A stretch of DNA of 14,986 nt from Gammaproteobacteria bacterium RIFCSPHIGHO2_12_FULL_37_34 (lineage in GTDB: Bacteria > Pseudomonadota > Gammaproteobacteria > DSM-16500), in NCBI GenBank assembly GCA_001801495.1, contig MGXW01000116.1, forward strand, positions 1-14,986. Reading direction: 5' to 3'. The position numbers and the translations under genes were made by a program. This document shows, in pieces, positions 1-7,393 of the stretch. The notes beneath the pieces were generated by a model. It made no database searches and was not told the DNA's origin. It was given only the letters and a program-made list of their open reading frames with translations. Every line of letters starts with the position of its first letter. Within the stretch, counting starts at the first letter, position 1.

Positions 1-599
1 GATTTTCCCCCTTCAAGTTTAAGTTTCTGTCCGTAGGCGCTAAGATTCTCAATGCGGTTTAACAGCTGAGATTTTACAGCCTCATCCCAAGCAAACAATT
101 TCTCTGCTGGTAGATCTGTATTTTGTAAACTATCGCTAAATGCTTGGAATAATGATTCTTTATTCATTTCTAAAAGTAAATTAATGATGCTTAGAAAATA
201 GGCATTATTATCAAAAAAAAGAGCTTCAATATTAGGTCTCGTATAATGAACTTCATGTTTTATATTATTTGTTTTTTTATTGTTATAATGGATATGTTGC
301 GACAAAGAAAAAATTTTTTCTGGATAAATAAAATTTGTTTGGAGTAAATTTTTTAAACCTCCAATATCTTCCTTTTGAATGAGCGTTTTTAATTCAAGGT
401 GAATGGCTTCTAGGCGAGATGATTGAATGCCCAAATAGTAACCTTGCTTGACATAGTTATCGTCATCATTCAGTTCGCCTGTTTTTTGTTCAAGCTCAAC
501 TGATTTACCACAAGCATTATAATACCATACAAATATACGGCCACCATTTGGATCATTCGTGAAACGAGCGACAGGTAGGTTTGTTTCTTGTTTTGGCAT
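1..599 (-). CDS. Unrecognised soluble protein, N-terminal part (runs off left edge)
   Basis: An open frame starts at an ATG (positions 599-597) and runs 199 codons without a stop to the window edge, so the C-terminus is missing. An AAAGGA ribosome binding site lies about 8 nt upstream, which supports this start. The protein begins MPKQETNLPVARFTNDPNGG and shows no signal peptide or transmembrane segment. It is mixed in charge, with Asn/Lys-rich stretches and helical segments such as IIEALFF-like and IINLLLEMN blocks around residues 118-140. I do not recognise a family. The gene points away from plsY's promoter but lies on the same strand, 67 bp downstream of plsY. The AT-rich coding and lack of a housekeeping match suggest accessory content, possibly a secreted effector, but that is only inference. 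Confidence 0.75.
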   Translation of the reverse strand, partial: MPKQETNLPVARFTNDPNGGRIFVWYYNACGKSVELEQKTGELNDDDNYVKQGYYLGIQSSRLEAIHLELKTLIQKEDIGGLKNLLQTNFIYPEKIFSLSQHIHYNNKKTNNIKHEVHYTRPNIEALFFDNNAYFLSIINLLLEMNKESLFQAFSDSLQNTDLPAEKLFAWDEAVKSQLLNRIENLSAYGQKLKLEGGK

Positions 600-666
600 G
601 ATTTTATTCCTTTGTTATTAGGTTGTATCAGTGTTGTGGGTATAGTAACAAAATTTTTTACAACTG

Positions 667-1269
667 CTACTTATTTTTAGCACCAATTTTATTTTCTTTT
701 CCTAGAAGAAGATTAGCAATATTACGATGATGTCGATAAATCAACAGGATGCTCATAAAAGAAACTGCGATTGTATACATTATTTCACCAGAAAAAAACC
801 AGATATAGAGAGGTGCAAGTACTGATGCAACAAGAGATGATAGTGAGGCATAACGAAAAATAATTGCAACGATGAACCATGTTCCCATCCAAGCTAATCC
901 AGCTAGTGAAGAGAGTGCGAGCAGGCAACCTAAAGCAGTTGCGACACCTTTTCCACCTTGAAAACGAAAAAAAATGGGGAACAAATGGCCCATGAATGCA
1001 GCGCAAGCAACGAATGCTATGCTTATTGCAGATAATTCATACCAGGTTGCCAAGAGTACAGGAATGGTACCTTTCATGACATCTCCAAATAAAGTAATAA
1101 GCGCAGCTTTTTTACCACCGATACGTAGTACATTAGTAGCGCCAGGATTGTTTGAGCCTTGTGTGCGCGGATCCGGCAATCTCAATAGTTTACAGACAAT
1201 AATTGCACTCGATAATGAGCCAACTAAGTAAGCGATAATAAGAGCAATAGCAGTCTCGATATATTCCAT
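667..1269 (-). CDS. plsY: PlsY, acyl-phosphate:glycerol-3-phosphate acyltransferase
   Basis: Integral inner-membrane enzyme that transfers an acyl group from acyl-phosphate to glycerol-3-phosphate, the first acylation in phospholipid synthesis (partner of PlsX). The three conserved cytoplasmic loop motifs are visible: a GSLSSA segment with SNNPGATNVLR after TM1, GDVMKGTIPV, and GHLFPIFFRFQGGKGVATALG-type sequence, split among hydrophobic helices. About 200 aa is the normal family length. Two in-frame ATGs exist, at 1275 and 1269. The GAGGA Shine-Dalgarno (1276-1280) abuts the first with no spacing but lies 6 nt from the second, so 1269 is preferred. It is divergent from orn. The C-terminal tail is basic (KENKIGAKNK). 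Confidence 0.95.
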   Translation of the reverse strand: MEYIETAIALIIAYLVGSLSSAIIVCKLLRLPDPRTQGSNNPGATNVLRIGGKKAALITLFGDVMKGTIPVLLATWYELSAISIAFVACAAFMGHLFPIFFRFQGGKGVATALGCLLALSSLAGLAWMGTWFIVAIIFRYASLSSLVASVLAPLYIWFFSGEIMYTIAVSFMSILLIYRHHRNIANLLLGKENKIGAKNK

Positions 1270-1275
1270 ACTCAT

Positions 1276-1280
1276 TCCTC
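1276..1280 (-). promoter_or_regulatory. Ribosome binding site deciding the plsY start
   Basis: GAGGA on the minus strand. It directly abuts the ATG at 1275 (spacing 0) and sits 6 nt from the ATG at 1269, so translation most likely begins at 1269, two codons into the longest frame. Confidence 0.6.
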
Positions 1281-1290
1281 ATACCTAAAA

Positions 1291-1319
1291 TTGAACACGA
1301 TGGGTATAGATGATAAAAT
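1291..1319 (+). promoter_or_regulatory. Sigma-70 promoter of orn
   Basis: TTGAAC (1291-1296) and TAAAAT (1314-1319) are separated by 17 bp and match the -35 consensus at 4 of 6 positions and the -10 at 5 of 6. Transcription would start near 1326, leaving a leader of about 20 nt before the ATG at 1347. It would start downstream of the in-frame GTG at 1323, which argues against that GTG as the start. Confidence 0.5.
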
Positions 1320-1346
1320 AACGTGAATATTTGGAATTACTTTACT

Positions 1347-1892
1347 ATGTCAACAAATGGAAATCATCTTATTTGGATAGATTTAGAAATGACCGGACTC
1401 CAACCGGAAAAAGATCGCATTATTGAAATTGCAACTATTGTAACAGATTCTCATTTAAACGAATTAGCAGAAGGCCCCTCGTTTGTTATTCATCAACCCA
1501 ATCATTTATTGACACAAATGGATGATTGGAATGTGGAGCATCATACGAATTCAGGTTTGCTAGAGCGTGTTAAAGCAAGTGAATGTAATGAACAGCACGC
1601 CGAAGCTGAAACATTAAAGTTTTTACGTGAATATGTACTTGAAGGTAAATCGCCTATGTGTGGCAATAGCATTTGGCAAGACAGGCGTTTTTTATATCGC
1701 TATATGCCCTTATTAGAAAAATATTTTCACTATCGCATGATTGATGTGAGTACACTTAAGGAATTAGCTTTGCGTTGGGCTCCGGATGTGTATCAAGGTG
1801 TTCAAAAAGAATCTCGTCATCGTGCACTCGATGATATTCGCGATTCGATTGAAGAGTTGAGATATTATCGACGCGAATTGCTTCATCTTTGA
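1347..1892 (+). CDS. orn: Oligoribonuclease (DEDDh 3'-5' exonuclease)
   Basis: Orn degrades 2-5 nt RNA fragments, including pGpG from c-di-GMP turnover, to mononucleotides in the cytosol. From the ATG at 1347 the product is 181 aa, the exact length of E. coli Orn, and it begins MSTNGNHLIWIDLEMTGL. The DEDDh residues fall where expected: D12 and E14 in WIDLEMTG, D112 in QDRRF, and H158 and D163 in HRALDDIRDS. The segment MDDWNVEHHT and the block DVSTLKELALRW are typical of the family. A GTG at 1323 would add eight residues, but these are absent from the family and precede the predicted transcription start. Residue 110 is Trp (GNSIWQDRRF) where E. coli has Gly. It is monocistronic here, divergent from plsY. 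Confidence 0.96.
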   Translation: MSTNGNHLIWIDLEMTGLQPEKDRIIEIATIVTDSHLNELAEGPSFVIHQPNHLLTQMDDWNVEHHTNSGLLERVKASECNEQHAEAETLKFLREYVLEGKSPMCGNSIWQDRRFLYRYMPLLEKYFHYRMIDVSTLKELALRWAPDVYQGVQKESRHRALDDIRDSIEELRYYRRELLHL

Positions 1893-1955
1893 CTGATGCT
1901 TGAGAGTATGAGCTTGTTGCCAGCGACCATAGTCAGTTGCTGCATATTTGTGTTT

Positions 1956-1969
1956 TATAGCTTGCTATA
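1956..1969. promoter_or_regulatory. Short palindrome upstream of the first permease gene
   Basis: TATAGCTTGCTATA has perfect 6-bp arms around TT and ends 28 bp before the GTG start at 1998. It lies in the 105-bp gap after orn. It could be an operator, but no regulator box I know matches, and I see no convincing -35/-10 pair around it. Confidence 0.25.
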
Positions 1970-1997
1970 CCCAAATTTATTATAAGAGAGGCTAATC

Positions 1998-3200
1998 GTG
2001 GATTTCAAATTAATCGGTTGCATTTTGCTTATTGTGGGAACAACGATTGGGGCAGGTATGCTTGCTTTGCCTATTGCCACAGCACAACTTGGTTTTGTGG
2101 GATCCGTATTGTTGCTATTTGGCATTTGGATGGTTATGACAGCAGGCGCGTTACTGATTTTAGAGGTTAATCTTTGGTTGCCACAAAATAGTCATCTTAT
2201 TTCAATGGCAAAAGCAACTATTGGTCCAATAGGTCAAATTTTGGCATGGTTATCTTATTTACTTTTATTGTACTCTTTACTTTGCGCTTATATTGCAGGC
2301 GGCAGTGATTTATTTCATAACTTATTAGTTATCGCTGGTATAAATATAAAAACAGGAATAGCGGCAGTTGTTTTTACATGTATGTTTGGTTTGATTGTTT
2401 ATTTAGGTATTCGCGTAGTGGATTATGTTAATCGCGGTTTGATGGTTGTTAAATTAGGCGCTTATTTATTATTAATTTTTTTGTTGTTGCCATTAGTAAA
2501 TTCCGCCAAGTTAATGGCGGGACATATAACCAACATCACATCGGTTACTGCTGTGACGGTCACGATCACAGCATTTGGTTATGCTGCTATTGTACCTAGT
2601 TTGCGTATTTATTTTGCTGGTGATGTTAAAAAACTTAAAATTGCTATTTTTGTAGGTAGTTTTATTCCGCTTATTTGTTATATTTTTTGGGACATGGTGA
2701 TGATGGGTGTCATCCCGTTAACAGGTAGTAACAGTTGGATGAGTATTTTACAATCAACCAATTCAACTAGCGAATTGGTGAATGTATTACGTGCAATAGT
2801 ATCCTATGACTCCATTAATTTTTTTGTAAAAATATTTACTTCTATTTGTGTATTAACTTCTTTTCTTGGTGTGGCATTGTGTTTAGCTGACTTTTTATCG
2901 GATGGGTTACAACTCGAAAAAGTGGGTATGAATAGTATTTTTATTCACTTGATCGTTCTTCTTCCTCCATTAGTCATCACCTTGTTTTTTCCAGGTATTT
3001 TTATTCAGGCTCTGCAATATGCTGGGGTTTATTCTATTGTCTTATTAATTCTGTTACCCGCATGGATGGCGTGGAATGGTCGTTATCGTCGGCATTTAGC
3101 AAAAGAAGGATATAAATTGTGGGGTGGTCGGTCGCTTCTTATTATATTAATTTTATTTTCTCTTGTTATGTTGGCGCGTAGCATCATGGATATATTTTAG
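1998..3200 (+). CDS. tyrP: Aromatic amino acid permease, HAAAP family (TyrP/Mtr-like), copy 1
   Basis: Inner-membrane proton-coupled importer of the hydroxy/aromatic amino acid permease family (TyrP, Mtr, TnaB), 400 aa, about eleven hydrophobic segments. The family signature of TM1, GTTIGAGMLALP (residues 14-25), is present. LLEVN-type sequence in TM2 and VDYVNRGLMVVKLGAYLLL in the middle are shared with the second copy. The start is GTG at 1998, with a good GAGAGG ribosome binding site six bases upstream. The true substrate (Tyr, Trp or Phe) cannot be fixed from sequence. Such permeases are often multiplied in Legionella-type bacteria that take amino acids from the host. It is followed by about 500 bp of noncoding DNA, so it is probably a separate transcript from copy 2. 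Confidence 0.88.
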   Translation: MDFKLIGCILLIVGTTIGAGMLALPIATAQLGFVGSVLLLFGIWMVMTAGALLILEVNLWLPQNSHLISMAKATIGPIGQILAWLSYLLLLYSLLCAYIAGGSDLFHNLLVIAGINIKTGIAAVVFTCMFGLIVYLGIRVVDYVNRGLMVVKLGAYLLLIFLLLPLVNSAKLMAGHITNITSVTAVTVTITAFGYAAIVPSLRIYFAGDVKKLKIAIFVGSFIPLICYIFWDMVMMGVIPLTGSNSWMSILQSTNSTSELVNVLRAIVSYDSINFFVKIFTSICVLTSFLGVALCLADFLSDGLQLEKVGMNSIFIHLIVLLPPLVITLFFPGIFIQALQYAGVYSIVLLILLPAWMAWNGRYRRHLAKEGYKLWGGRSLLIILILFSLVMLARSIMDIF

Positions 3201-3363
3201 CTAGAAAAAGCGGAGGATTACCGTGTTAAAATAAATTTTGTCGTGTACTGAGCCTTTTATTATTAAATAGCATGGAAAAGGTAAACCGTTTCCTTTGGAT
3301 ACAAAAGCGTGTTTTTCAGCAAGATAGGATGTGAATAATCTTTTTGTTAGTGAATAATCTTTT
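3201..3363 (+). other. Noncoding spacer after permease copy 1
   Basis: This is the first part of the 496-bp gap between the two permease genes. It begins with a well-formed ribosome-binding-like sequence (GCGGAGGA, about 3209-3216) followed by GTG and a stop after three codons. That could be a relic of a decayed gene start or chance. No protein-coding frame of note continues. The rest holds a weak hairpin and the beginning of a direct repeat, listed separately. Confidence 0.5.
3274..3293 (+). terminator. Weak hairpin, possible terminator of permease copy 1
   Basis: GGAAAAGGT (3274-3282) pairs with ACCGTTTCC (3285-3293) apart from one mismatch, and only three T follow. It lies 74 bp after the stop codon of the first permease. 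The short T run makes it a poor intrinsic terminator. Confidence 0.25.
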
Positions 3364-3364
3364 T
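3331..3364 (+). repeat. 19-bp direct repeat abutting a promoter
   Basis: GTGAATAATCTTTTT occurs at 3331-3345 and again at 3350-3364, a 19-bp period (close to two helical turns). The second copy runs into the TTGACA -35 box of the promoter that follows. The placement suits a regulator binding two sites on one DNA face, but no known box is recognised. Confidence 0.5.
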
Positions 3365-3392
3365 TGACAAATCCATTTAGCTTTTATACTAT
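3364..3392 (+). promoter_or_regulatory. Strong sigma-70 promoter for permease copy 2
   Basis: A perfect -35 TTGACA (3364-3369) is followed by TACTAT at 3387-3392 with a 17-bp spacer (or TATACT at 3385-3390 with 15 bp). Transcription would start near 3399, giving a leader of about 300 nt before the permease ATG at 3697. Confidence 0.55.
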
Positions 3393-3558
3393 GATTAATT
3401 CTATCTAAAATGTTGTAAACATAAAATATTGAAACGAGGCAATGAAAATAGTGGTTTAAGCCGCTCAATTTTTTTCAATCTTTTGTGGAAGCACGTCAGT
3501 TTTATTATATATTTCAATAAGTTGGTATCTAAATTAGTGTTTAAGCCAAGAGCAAGCT

Positions 3559-3645
3559 ATGGATTTTTTTATTGATAACCACAAAAAATCCGAAAAGGAT
3601 GCGTTTTTTGTGGTTATGTATAACTCGAGTTTAAGATTGTTTTAA
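3559..3645 (+). CDS. Possible 28-residue leader peptide rich in Phe
   Basis: An ATG at 3559, with AAGAG six bases upstream, opens a 28-codon frame ending at TAA 3643-3645. The peptide starts MDFFIDNHKKSEKDAFF and has five Phe (two FF pairs) and one Tyr. It spans both hairpins in the leader of the second aromatic permease. This layout recalls amino acid-controlled attenuation, but the FF pairs are encoded by T runs that the hairpin arms require anyway, so the frame may be coincidental. Confidence 0.2.
   Translation: MDFFIDNHKKSEKDAFFVVMYNSSLRLF
3561..3591 (+). promoter_or_regulatory. Alternative hairpin in leader of permease copy 2
   Basis: GGATTTTTT (3561-3569) is an exact reverse complement of AAAAAATCC (3583-3591), with a 13-nt loop. 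It uses the same bases as the left arm of the next, longer hairpin, so the two cannot form together. This is the geometry of an antiterminator and terminator pair. Confidence 0.35.
3575..3617 (+). promoter_or_regulatory. Long inverted repeat, terminator- or attenuator-like, upstream of permease copy 2
   Basis: ATAACCACAAAAAA (3575-3588) is an exact reverse complement of 3604-3617. Inside it, TCC and GGA pair around a GAAAA loop, giving a stem of about 17 bp with bases TGCG unpaired on the right side. The right arm continues GGATGCGTTTTTT. A perfect palindrome would need CGCA in the left arm, so the element looks like an A-tract/T-tract terminator that lost four bases on one side. It lies 80 bp before the permease start, inside the predicted leader. 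It could be a leaky terminator, an attenuator, or the 3' end of a small RNA of about 220 nt. Confidence 0.5.
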
Positions 3646-3696
3646 GAATCGCACGGTATGATTAAATTTTGACCTAAATTGATAGGAGCTGTATGA

Positions 3697-4902
3697 ATGA
3701 ATTCTAAGCTATTGGGTGGAATCTTATTAGTAATTGGCACCACTATCGGGGCTGGCATGTTAGCTTTACCAACATCTACAGCACAACTCGGTTTTTGGGG
3801 TTCAACTATTCTACTCACGAGTGCTTGGATGGTCATGACTATTTGCTCTTTTTTATTTCTTGAAGTTAATTTATCGCTCCCTACAAACACCAATATTATT
3901 TCTATGGCAGGTGCCACCTTAGGGCGAATTGGCCAAGCTGTTGCATGGGTGGTTTATCTCTTGCTGCTTTATTCTATCATTTGCGCTTACATTTCAGGGG
4001 GAGGCGATTTATTTCAATATTTACTTTCCATACGCGGCATTCATGCTTCCTCAGCGGTTGCTTCTATTTTGTTTACTTTCATGTTTGGTTTAGTTGTATA
4101 TTTTGGTATGCGGTCAGTGGATTATGTCAATCGTGGATTAATGGTTGGAAAATTAGGAGCATTATTTTTATTAGTTCTTTTAATATTTCCTTTTGTTTCG
4201 CCCGATAAGCTGATGGGCGGGCAATTAAAATATATTACTTCATCTTCTAGTATTACGGTTGCTGCTGTTGCTTTTGGTAGTTTACTGATTATTCCGAGCT
4301 TGCGTACTTATTTTGGCGAGGATGTAAAATCTTTACGTAAAGCCATTCTGATTGGAACATTTATTCCTCTCATTTGTTATATCGCTTGGAATATGGTGAT
4401 TATGGGCGTGATTCCATTAAATGGTAATCCCGGATTAGTGCAAATGCTAACATTTGCTAATACCAATAGTGCTTTAGTTTCGACTTTGTCTTCTATTTTA
4501 AATAGCAAAACAATTTCATCTCTCGCACAATTTTTTACTTCTATTTGTATGGCCACTTCTTTTTTAAGTGTATCGCTTAGCTTATCGGATTTTTTGGCGG
4601 ATGGATTACGCATCACCAAACAAGGATTGGGTAGTGTAGTTGTTTATGGAGGGACATTTCTACCGCCTGTTTTGATCGTTCTTTTTTATCCGAATGTTTT
4701 TATTCGCGGTTTGAATTATGCAGGCATCAGCTGTTTTATTTTAATGGTATTGATGCCACCGCTGATGGTTTGGAGTGGGCGTTATTATCGTGGCACCTTA
4801 TCACAAGAAGGTTATGAGATTCCTGGTGGGAAATTTTTGCTGGCAGCATTAGTTTTATTTGCTACACTGATGATAGTCTTTGGGCTTCAAGGCATGATTT
4901 AG
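3697..4902 (+). CDS. tyrP: Aromatic amino acid permease, HAAAP family (TyrP/Mtr-like), copy 2
   Basis: A 401-aa paralog of the upstream permease, about eleven transmembrane segments, expected in the inner membrane as a proton-coupled importer of an aromatic amino acid. TM1 carries the same GTTIGAGMLALP signature at residues 14-25, and VDYVNRGLMVGKLGALFLL and IPSLRTYFGEDVKSLRKAI match copy 1 closely. The ATG at 3697 is chosen because TAGGAG lies eight bases upstream; an out-of-frame ATG at 3693 stops after four codons. Unlike copy 1 it has its own strong promoter and a long structured leader, so the two copies are probably regulated differently. Only 36 bp separate it from the alx/terC-type gene, with no terminator, so it may head that operon. 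Confidence 0.88.
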   Translation: MNSKLLGGILLVIGTTIGAGMLALPTSTAQLGFWGSTILLTSAWMVMTICSFLFLEVNLSLPTNTNIISMAGATLGRIGQAVAWVVYLLLLYSIICAYISGGGDLFQYLLSIRGIHASSAVASILFTFMFGLVVYFGMRSVDYVNRGLMVGKLGALFLLVLLIFPFVSPDKLMGGQLKYITSSSSITVAAVAFGSLLIIPSLRTYFGEDVKSLRKAILIGTFIPLICYIAWNMVIMGVIPLNGNPGLVQMLTFANTNSALVSTLSSILNSKTISSLAQFFTSICMATSFLSVSLSLSDFLADGLRITKQGLGSVVVYGGTFLPPVLIVLFYPNVFIRGLNYAGISCFILMVLMPPLMVWSGRYYRGTLSQEGYEIPGGKFLLAALVLFATLMIVFGLQGMI

Positions 4903-4938
4903 TTAATAGTCAGCAAGAATGAGTGCAATAGTTGCTCT

Positions 4939-5904
4939 ATGCATAATATCGCCAATATATGGATGTGGGTTGGGTTTTCCATTTTTTTAGTCGTTGCACT
5001 TTGCATTGATACTTTTGTTTTGGGGAAAAAACACATTGGACCCCATGAATCTGTTAAAGCTTCTTTGTGTTGGACGTTGGCATGGATTATTTGCGCACTT
5101 ATTTTCAATGCTATACTTTGGCTTGATCTCTATTTTACGGCTACACTTTCTATTGCAAATCAAAAATCTTTAGAATTTTTTGCTGGTTATCTAATTGAGA
5201 AATCTTTATCGGTAGATAATCTTTTTGCTTTCTATATGGTGTTTCATCAATTTCATATCCCAACCATTTATCAACAACGTATTTTTGTTATAGGAGTATG
5301 GAGTGCGATTGTATTAAGGTTATTATTAATTTTATTTGGTGTGTGGCTCATTTCCCAATTTCATTGGATTTTATATCTCATGGGCATATTTTTGTTTTTC
5401 ACGGGTATAAAAATGTTTTTTGTTGAAGAACGTGAAAAAGATTTGGCTGATACTTGGATCATAAAATTAATCAAGCGGTTTATTCGCGTTACTACTGATA
5501 TTCAGGGCCAATCGTTTTTTATATTAAAAAATAAATTATGGTATGCTACACCTTTATTTTTGGGTTTGATTTTTATTGAATTAAGCGATCTTATTTTTGC
5601 TTTTGACAGTATCCCCGCCATTTTTGCTATCACGACGGATCCTTTTATCGTGTGGACTTCCAATATTTTTGCTATTTTAGGATTGCGCGCACTCTATTTT
5701 TTATTAGCAGGTATGGCATATCGTTTACATATGCTCAAACATGGCATTGCTTTAGTACTCATTTTTGTTGGAATCAAAATGCTAGTTGCGCCATGGCTAT
5801 CTATTTCAGTTCCGTGGTCATTAAGCATTATTGGTAGCATTTTATTTATTTTTTCTATACTCAGCATAAAATATAACAAAAAAAAATTACAAGGACATAT
5901 TTAA
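4939..5904 (+). CDS. alx: TerC/Alx-family membrane protein, probable manganese exporter
   Basis: Polytopic inner-membrane protein of 321 aa, the same length as E. coli Alx. E. coli Alx is linked to manganese export and alkaline pH; other TerC proteins are linked to tellurite resistance or metal loading of exported proteins. Conserved acidic membrane motifs are present: ALCIDTFVLGKK near the N-terminus, GYLIEKSLSVDNLFAFYMVF (about residues 83-102), and ELSDLIFAFDSIPAIFAITT (about 214-233) followed by TSNIFAILGLRALYFLLAG. The ribosome binding site is weak; the chosen ATG gives the family's usual N-terminus. The yybP-ykoY manganese riboswitch found before E. coli alx is not seen: the gap to the permease is only 36 bp. 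One base separates its stop from nnr, so the two are likely co-transcribed. Confidence 0.88.
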   Translation: MHNIANIWMWVGFSIFLVVALCIDTFVLGKKHIGPHESVKASLCWTLAWIICALIFNAILWLDLYFTATLSIANQKSLEFFAGYLIEKSLSVDNLFAFYMVFHQFHIPTIYQQRIFVIGVWSAIVLRLLLILFGVWLISQFHWILYLMGIFLFFTGIKMFFVEEREKDLADTWIIKLIKRFIRVTTDIQGQSFFILKNKLWYATPLFLGLIFIELSDLIFAFDSIPAIFAITTDPFIVWTSNIFAILGLRALYFLLAGMAYRLHMLKHGIALVLIFVGIKMLVAPWLSISVPWSLSIIGSILFIFSILSIKYNKKKLQGHI

Positions 5905-5905
5905 G

Positions 5906-7393
5906 ATGACTTTACAGAATGATCCTATTTATAGTATTGAACGCATTCGCAAGTGTGAACATCTAGCATGTGAGCAATTTCATATTTCATCTCACGATTT
6001 AATGGAACGTGCAGGAAGGGCTGTGTACGACTTTTTATTACACCGCTTTCCTCGTGTTAAAAAAATTGCTGTATGTTGTGGGGGTGGCAATAATGGTGGG
6101 GATGGTTATGTGCTAGCTAGACTCTTACACGAACATGGATTAAACGTAACCGTTTGGCAAGTTGGTTCTCACAATCATTTACCGATAGAAGCAAAATATG
6201 CGTTAGACAAATGTAAAAAAATCGGCGTCTCTATTCATCTGTTTACTCCGGCGACAGATTTGCAACCATCCGATCTTATTGTTGATGCATTATGTGGTAT
6301 AGGGATCACTCAGCCTTTGCGTGTTGATATGATTGCAATGATAGAAAAGATGCATGTCACAGCGCTTCCAATCGTTGCAATTGATATCCCATCAGGTATT
6401 TGTGCAGATACAGGGCAAGTATTAGGAAGAGCAGTACAAGCTATTGCAACTGTCACTTTTATTGGGTTAAAAATGGGATTATTAACTGGTGCCGGCGTTG
6501 CTTATGCAGGTGAAATTGTTTGTGATGATTTGCAATTACCACAAGACTTGTTTTCACAAGTGCAACCTATAGCAGAAAAAATTCAAATTAAATCGTATCA
6601 ACATTATTTAAAACCGCGACCACGTGATTGGCATAAAGGGTTATCTGGACATGTATTAGTAGTTGGTGGGGATGTGGGCTTTTCAGGTGCAGCGCGCATG
6701 GCGGCGGAAGCCGCATTACGAGTGGGTTGTGGATTGGTAACAGTTGCTACCCGTTTAGAACTTGCAACGGTATTGAATGTAAGCTGCCCAGAGATCATGT
6801 GTCAAGGTATTGATGATCCTACTCAGCTTGAGCCACTGCTCATGCGTGCTGATGTAGTTATCTTAGGGCCTGGTTTGGGTCAATCCAATTGGGCAAAAAG
6901 CTTATGGGAATCAGTGTGTCGCTCTCAACTTCCACTTGTTGTTGATGCAGATGGTTTAAATATATTAGCTCCTCTTCATCAATCAAGAGAAAATTGGATT
7001 CTGACACCTCATCCTGGTGAAGCAGCACGATTATTAAATCAAGAAACACGAGACATTCAACAAAACCGCTTACTTGCTGTGCAAACCATTCAAAAACGTT
7101 TTGGCGGGGTGTGTGTATTAAAAGGCGCAGGCAGTTTGATTGCTACGCCTGATTTGCTACCAGCAGTATGTGATAAAGGTAATCCTGGTATGGCAACAGC
7201 AGGTATGGGAGATATTTTAAGCGGTGTGATAGGAGGGTTACTTGCTCAAAACATTCCTCTTGGTGATGCAGCAAAATTAGGTGTGTACTTGCATGCAATG
7301 GCGGGTGATTTAGCAGCTAAACAAGGGGAGCGCGGCATGTTAGCTACTCATTTGCTGCCGTATTTACGTAGATTAGTCAATGAAATTGATTAA
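5906..7393 (+). CDS. nnr: Bifunctional NAD(P)HX epimerase / ADP-dependent NAD(P)HX dehydratase
   Basis: Repairs hydrated NADH and NADPH: the N-terminal YjeF_N domain epimerises R- to S-NAD(P)HX and the C-terminal ribokinase-like domain dehydrates it with ADP. The 495 aa match the fused form usual in gammaproteobacteria. The epimerase shows GGGNNGGDGYV (residues 59-69), VDALCGIGI and AIDIPSGICADTG. The dehydratase shows GHVLVVGGD, GPGLG (321-325), DADGLN (347 on), TPHPGEAARLL and NPGMATAGMGD with the catalytic D436. AAGGA lies ten bases before the ATG. The gene overlaps tsaE by 14 bp, as is typical, indicating coupled translation. Confidence 0.96.
   Translation: MTLQNDPIYSIERIRKCEHLACEQFHISSHDLMERAGRAVYDFLLHRFPRVKKIAVCCGGGNNGGDGYVLARLLHEHGLNVTVWQVGSHNHLPIEAKYALDKCKKIGVSIHLFTPATDLQPSDLIVDALCGIGITQPLRVDMIAMIEKMHVTALPIVAIDIPSGICADTGQVLGRAVQAIATVTFIGLKMGLLTGAGVAYAGEIVCDDLQLPQDLFSQVQPIAEKIQIKSYQHYLKPRPRDWHKGLSGHVLVVGGDVGFSGAARMAAEAALRVGCGLVTVATRLELATVLNVSCPEIMCQGIDDPTQLEPLLMRADVVILGPGLGQSNWAKSLWESVCRSQLPLVVDADGLNILAPLHQSRENWILTPHPGEAARLLNQETRDIQQNRLLAVQTIQKRFGGVCVLKGAGSLIATPDLLPAVCDKGNPGMATAGMGDILSGVIGGLLAQNIPLGDAAKLGVYLHAMAGDLAAKQGERGMLATHLLPYLRRLVNEID

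Noticed and set aside
1893..1997. A tRNA gene after orn, as found in some gammaproteobacteria
   Set aside because: No acceptor stem pairing, T-loop or CCA arrangement could be found on either strand.
3642..4619. Open frames on the minus strand (3642-3917, 4377-4619) and a second plus frame (3945-4208) within the second permease
   Set aside because: They lie wholly or almost wholly inside the conserved permease frame, have no ribosome binding site or family features, and are shadows.
4903..4938. A yybP-ykoY manganese riboswitch before the alx-like gene, as in E. coli
   Set aside because: Only 36 bp separate it from the permease, too short, and no riboswitch core is visible.
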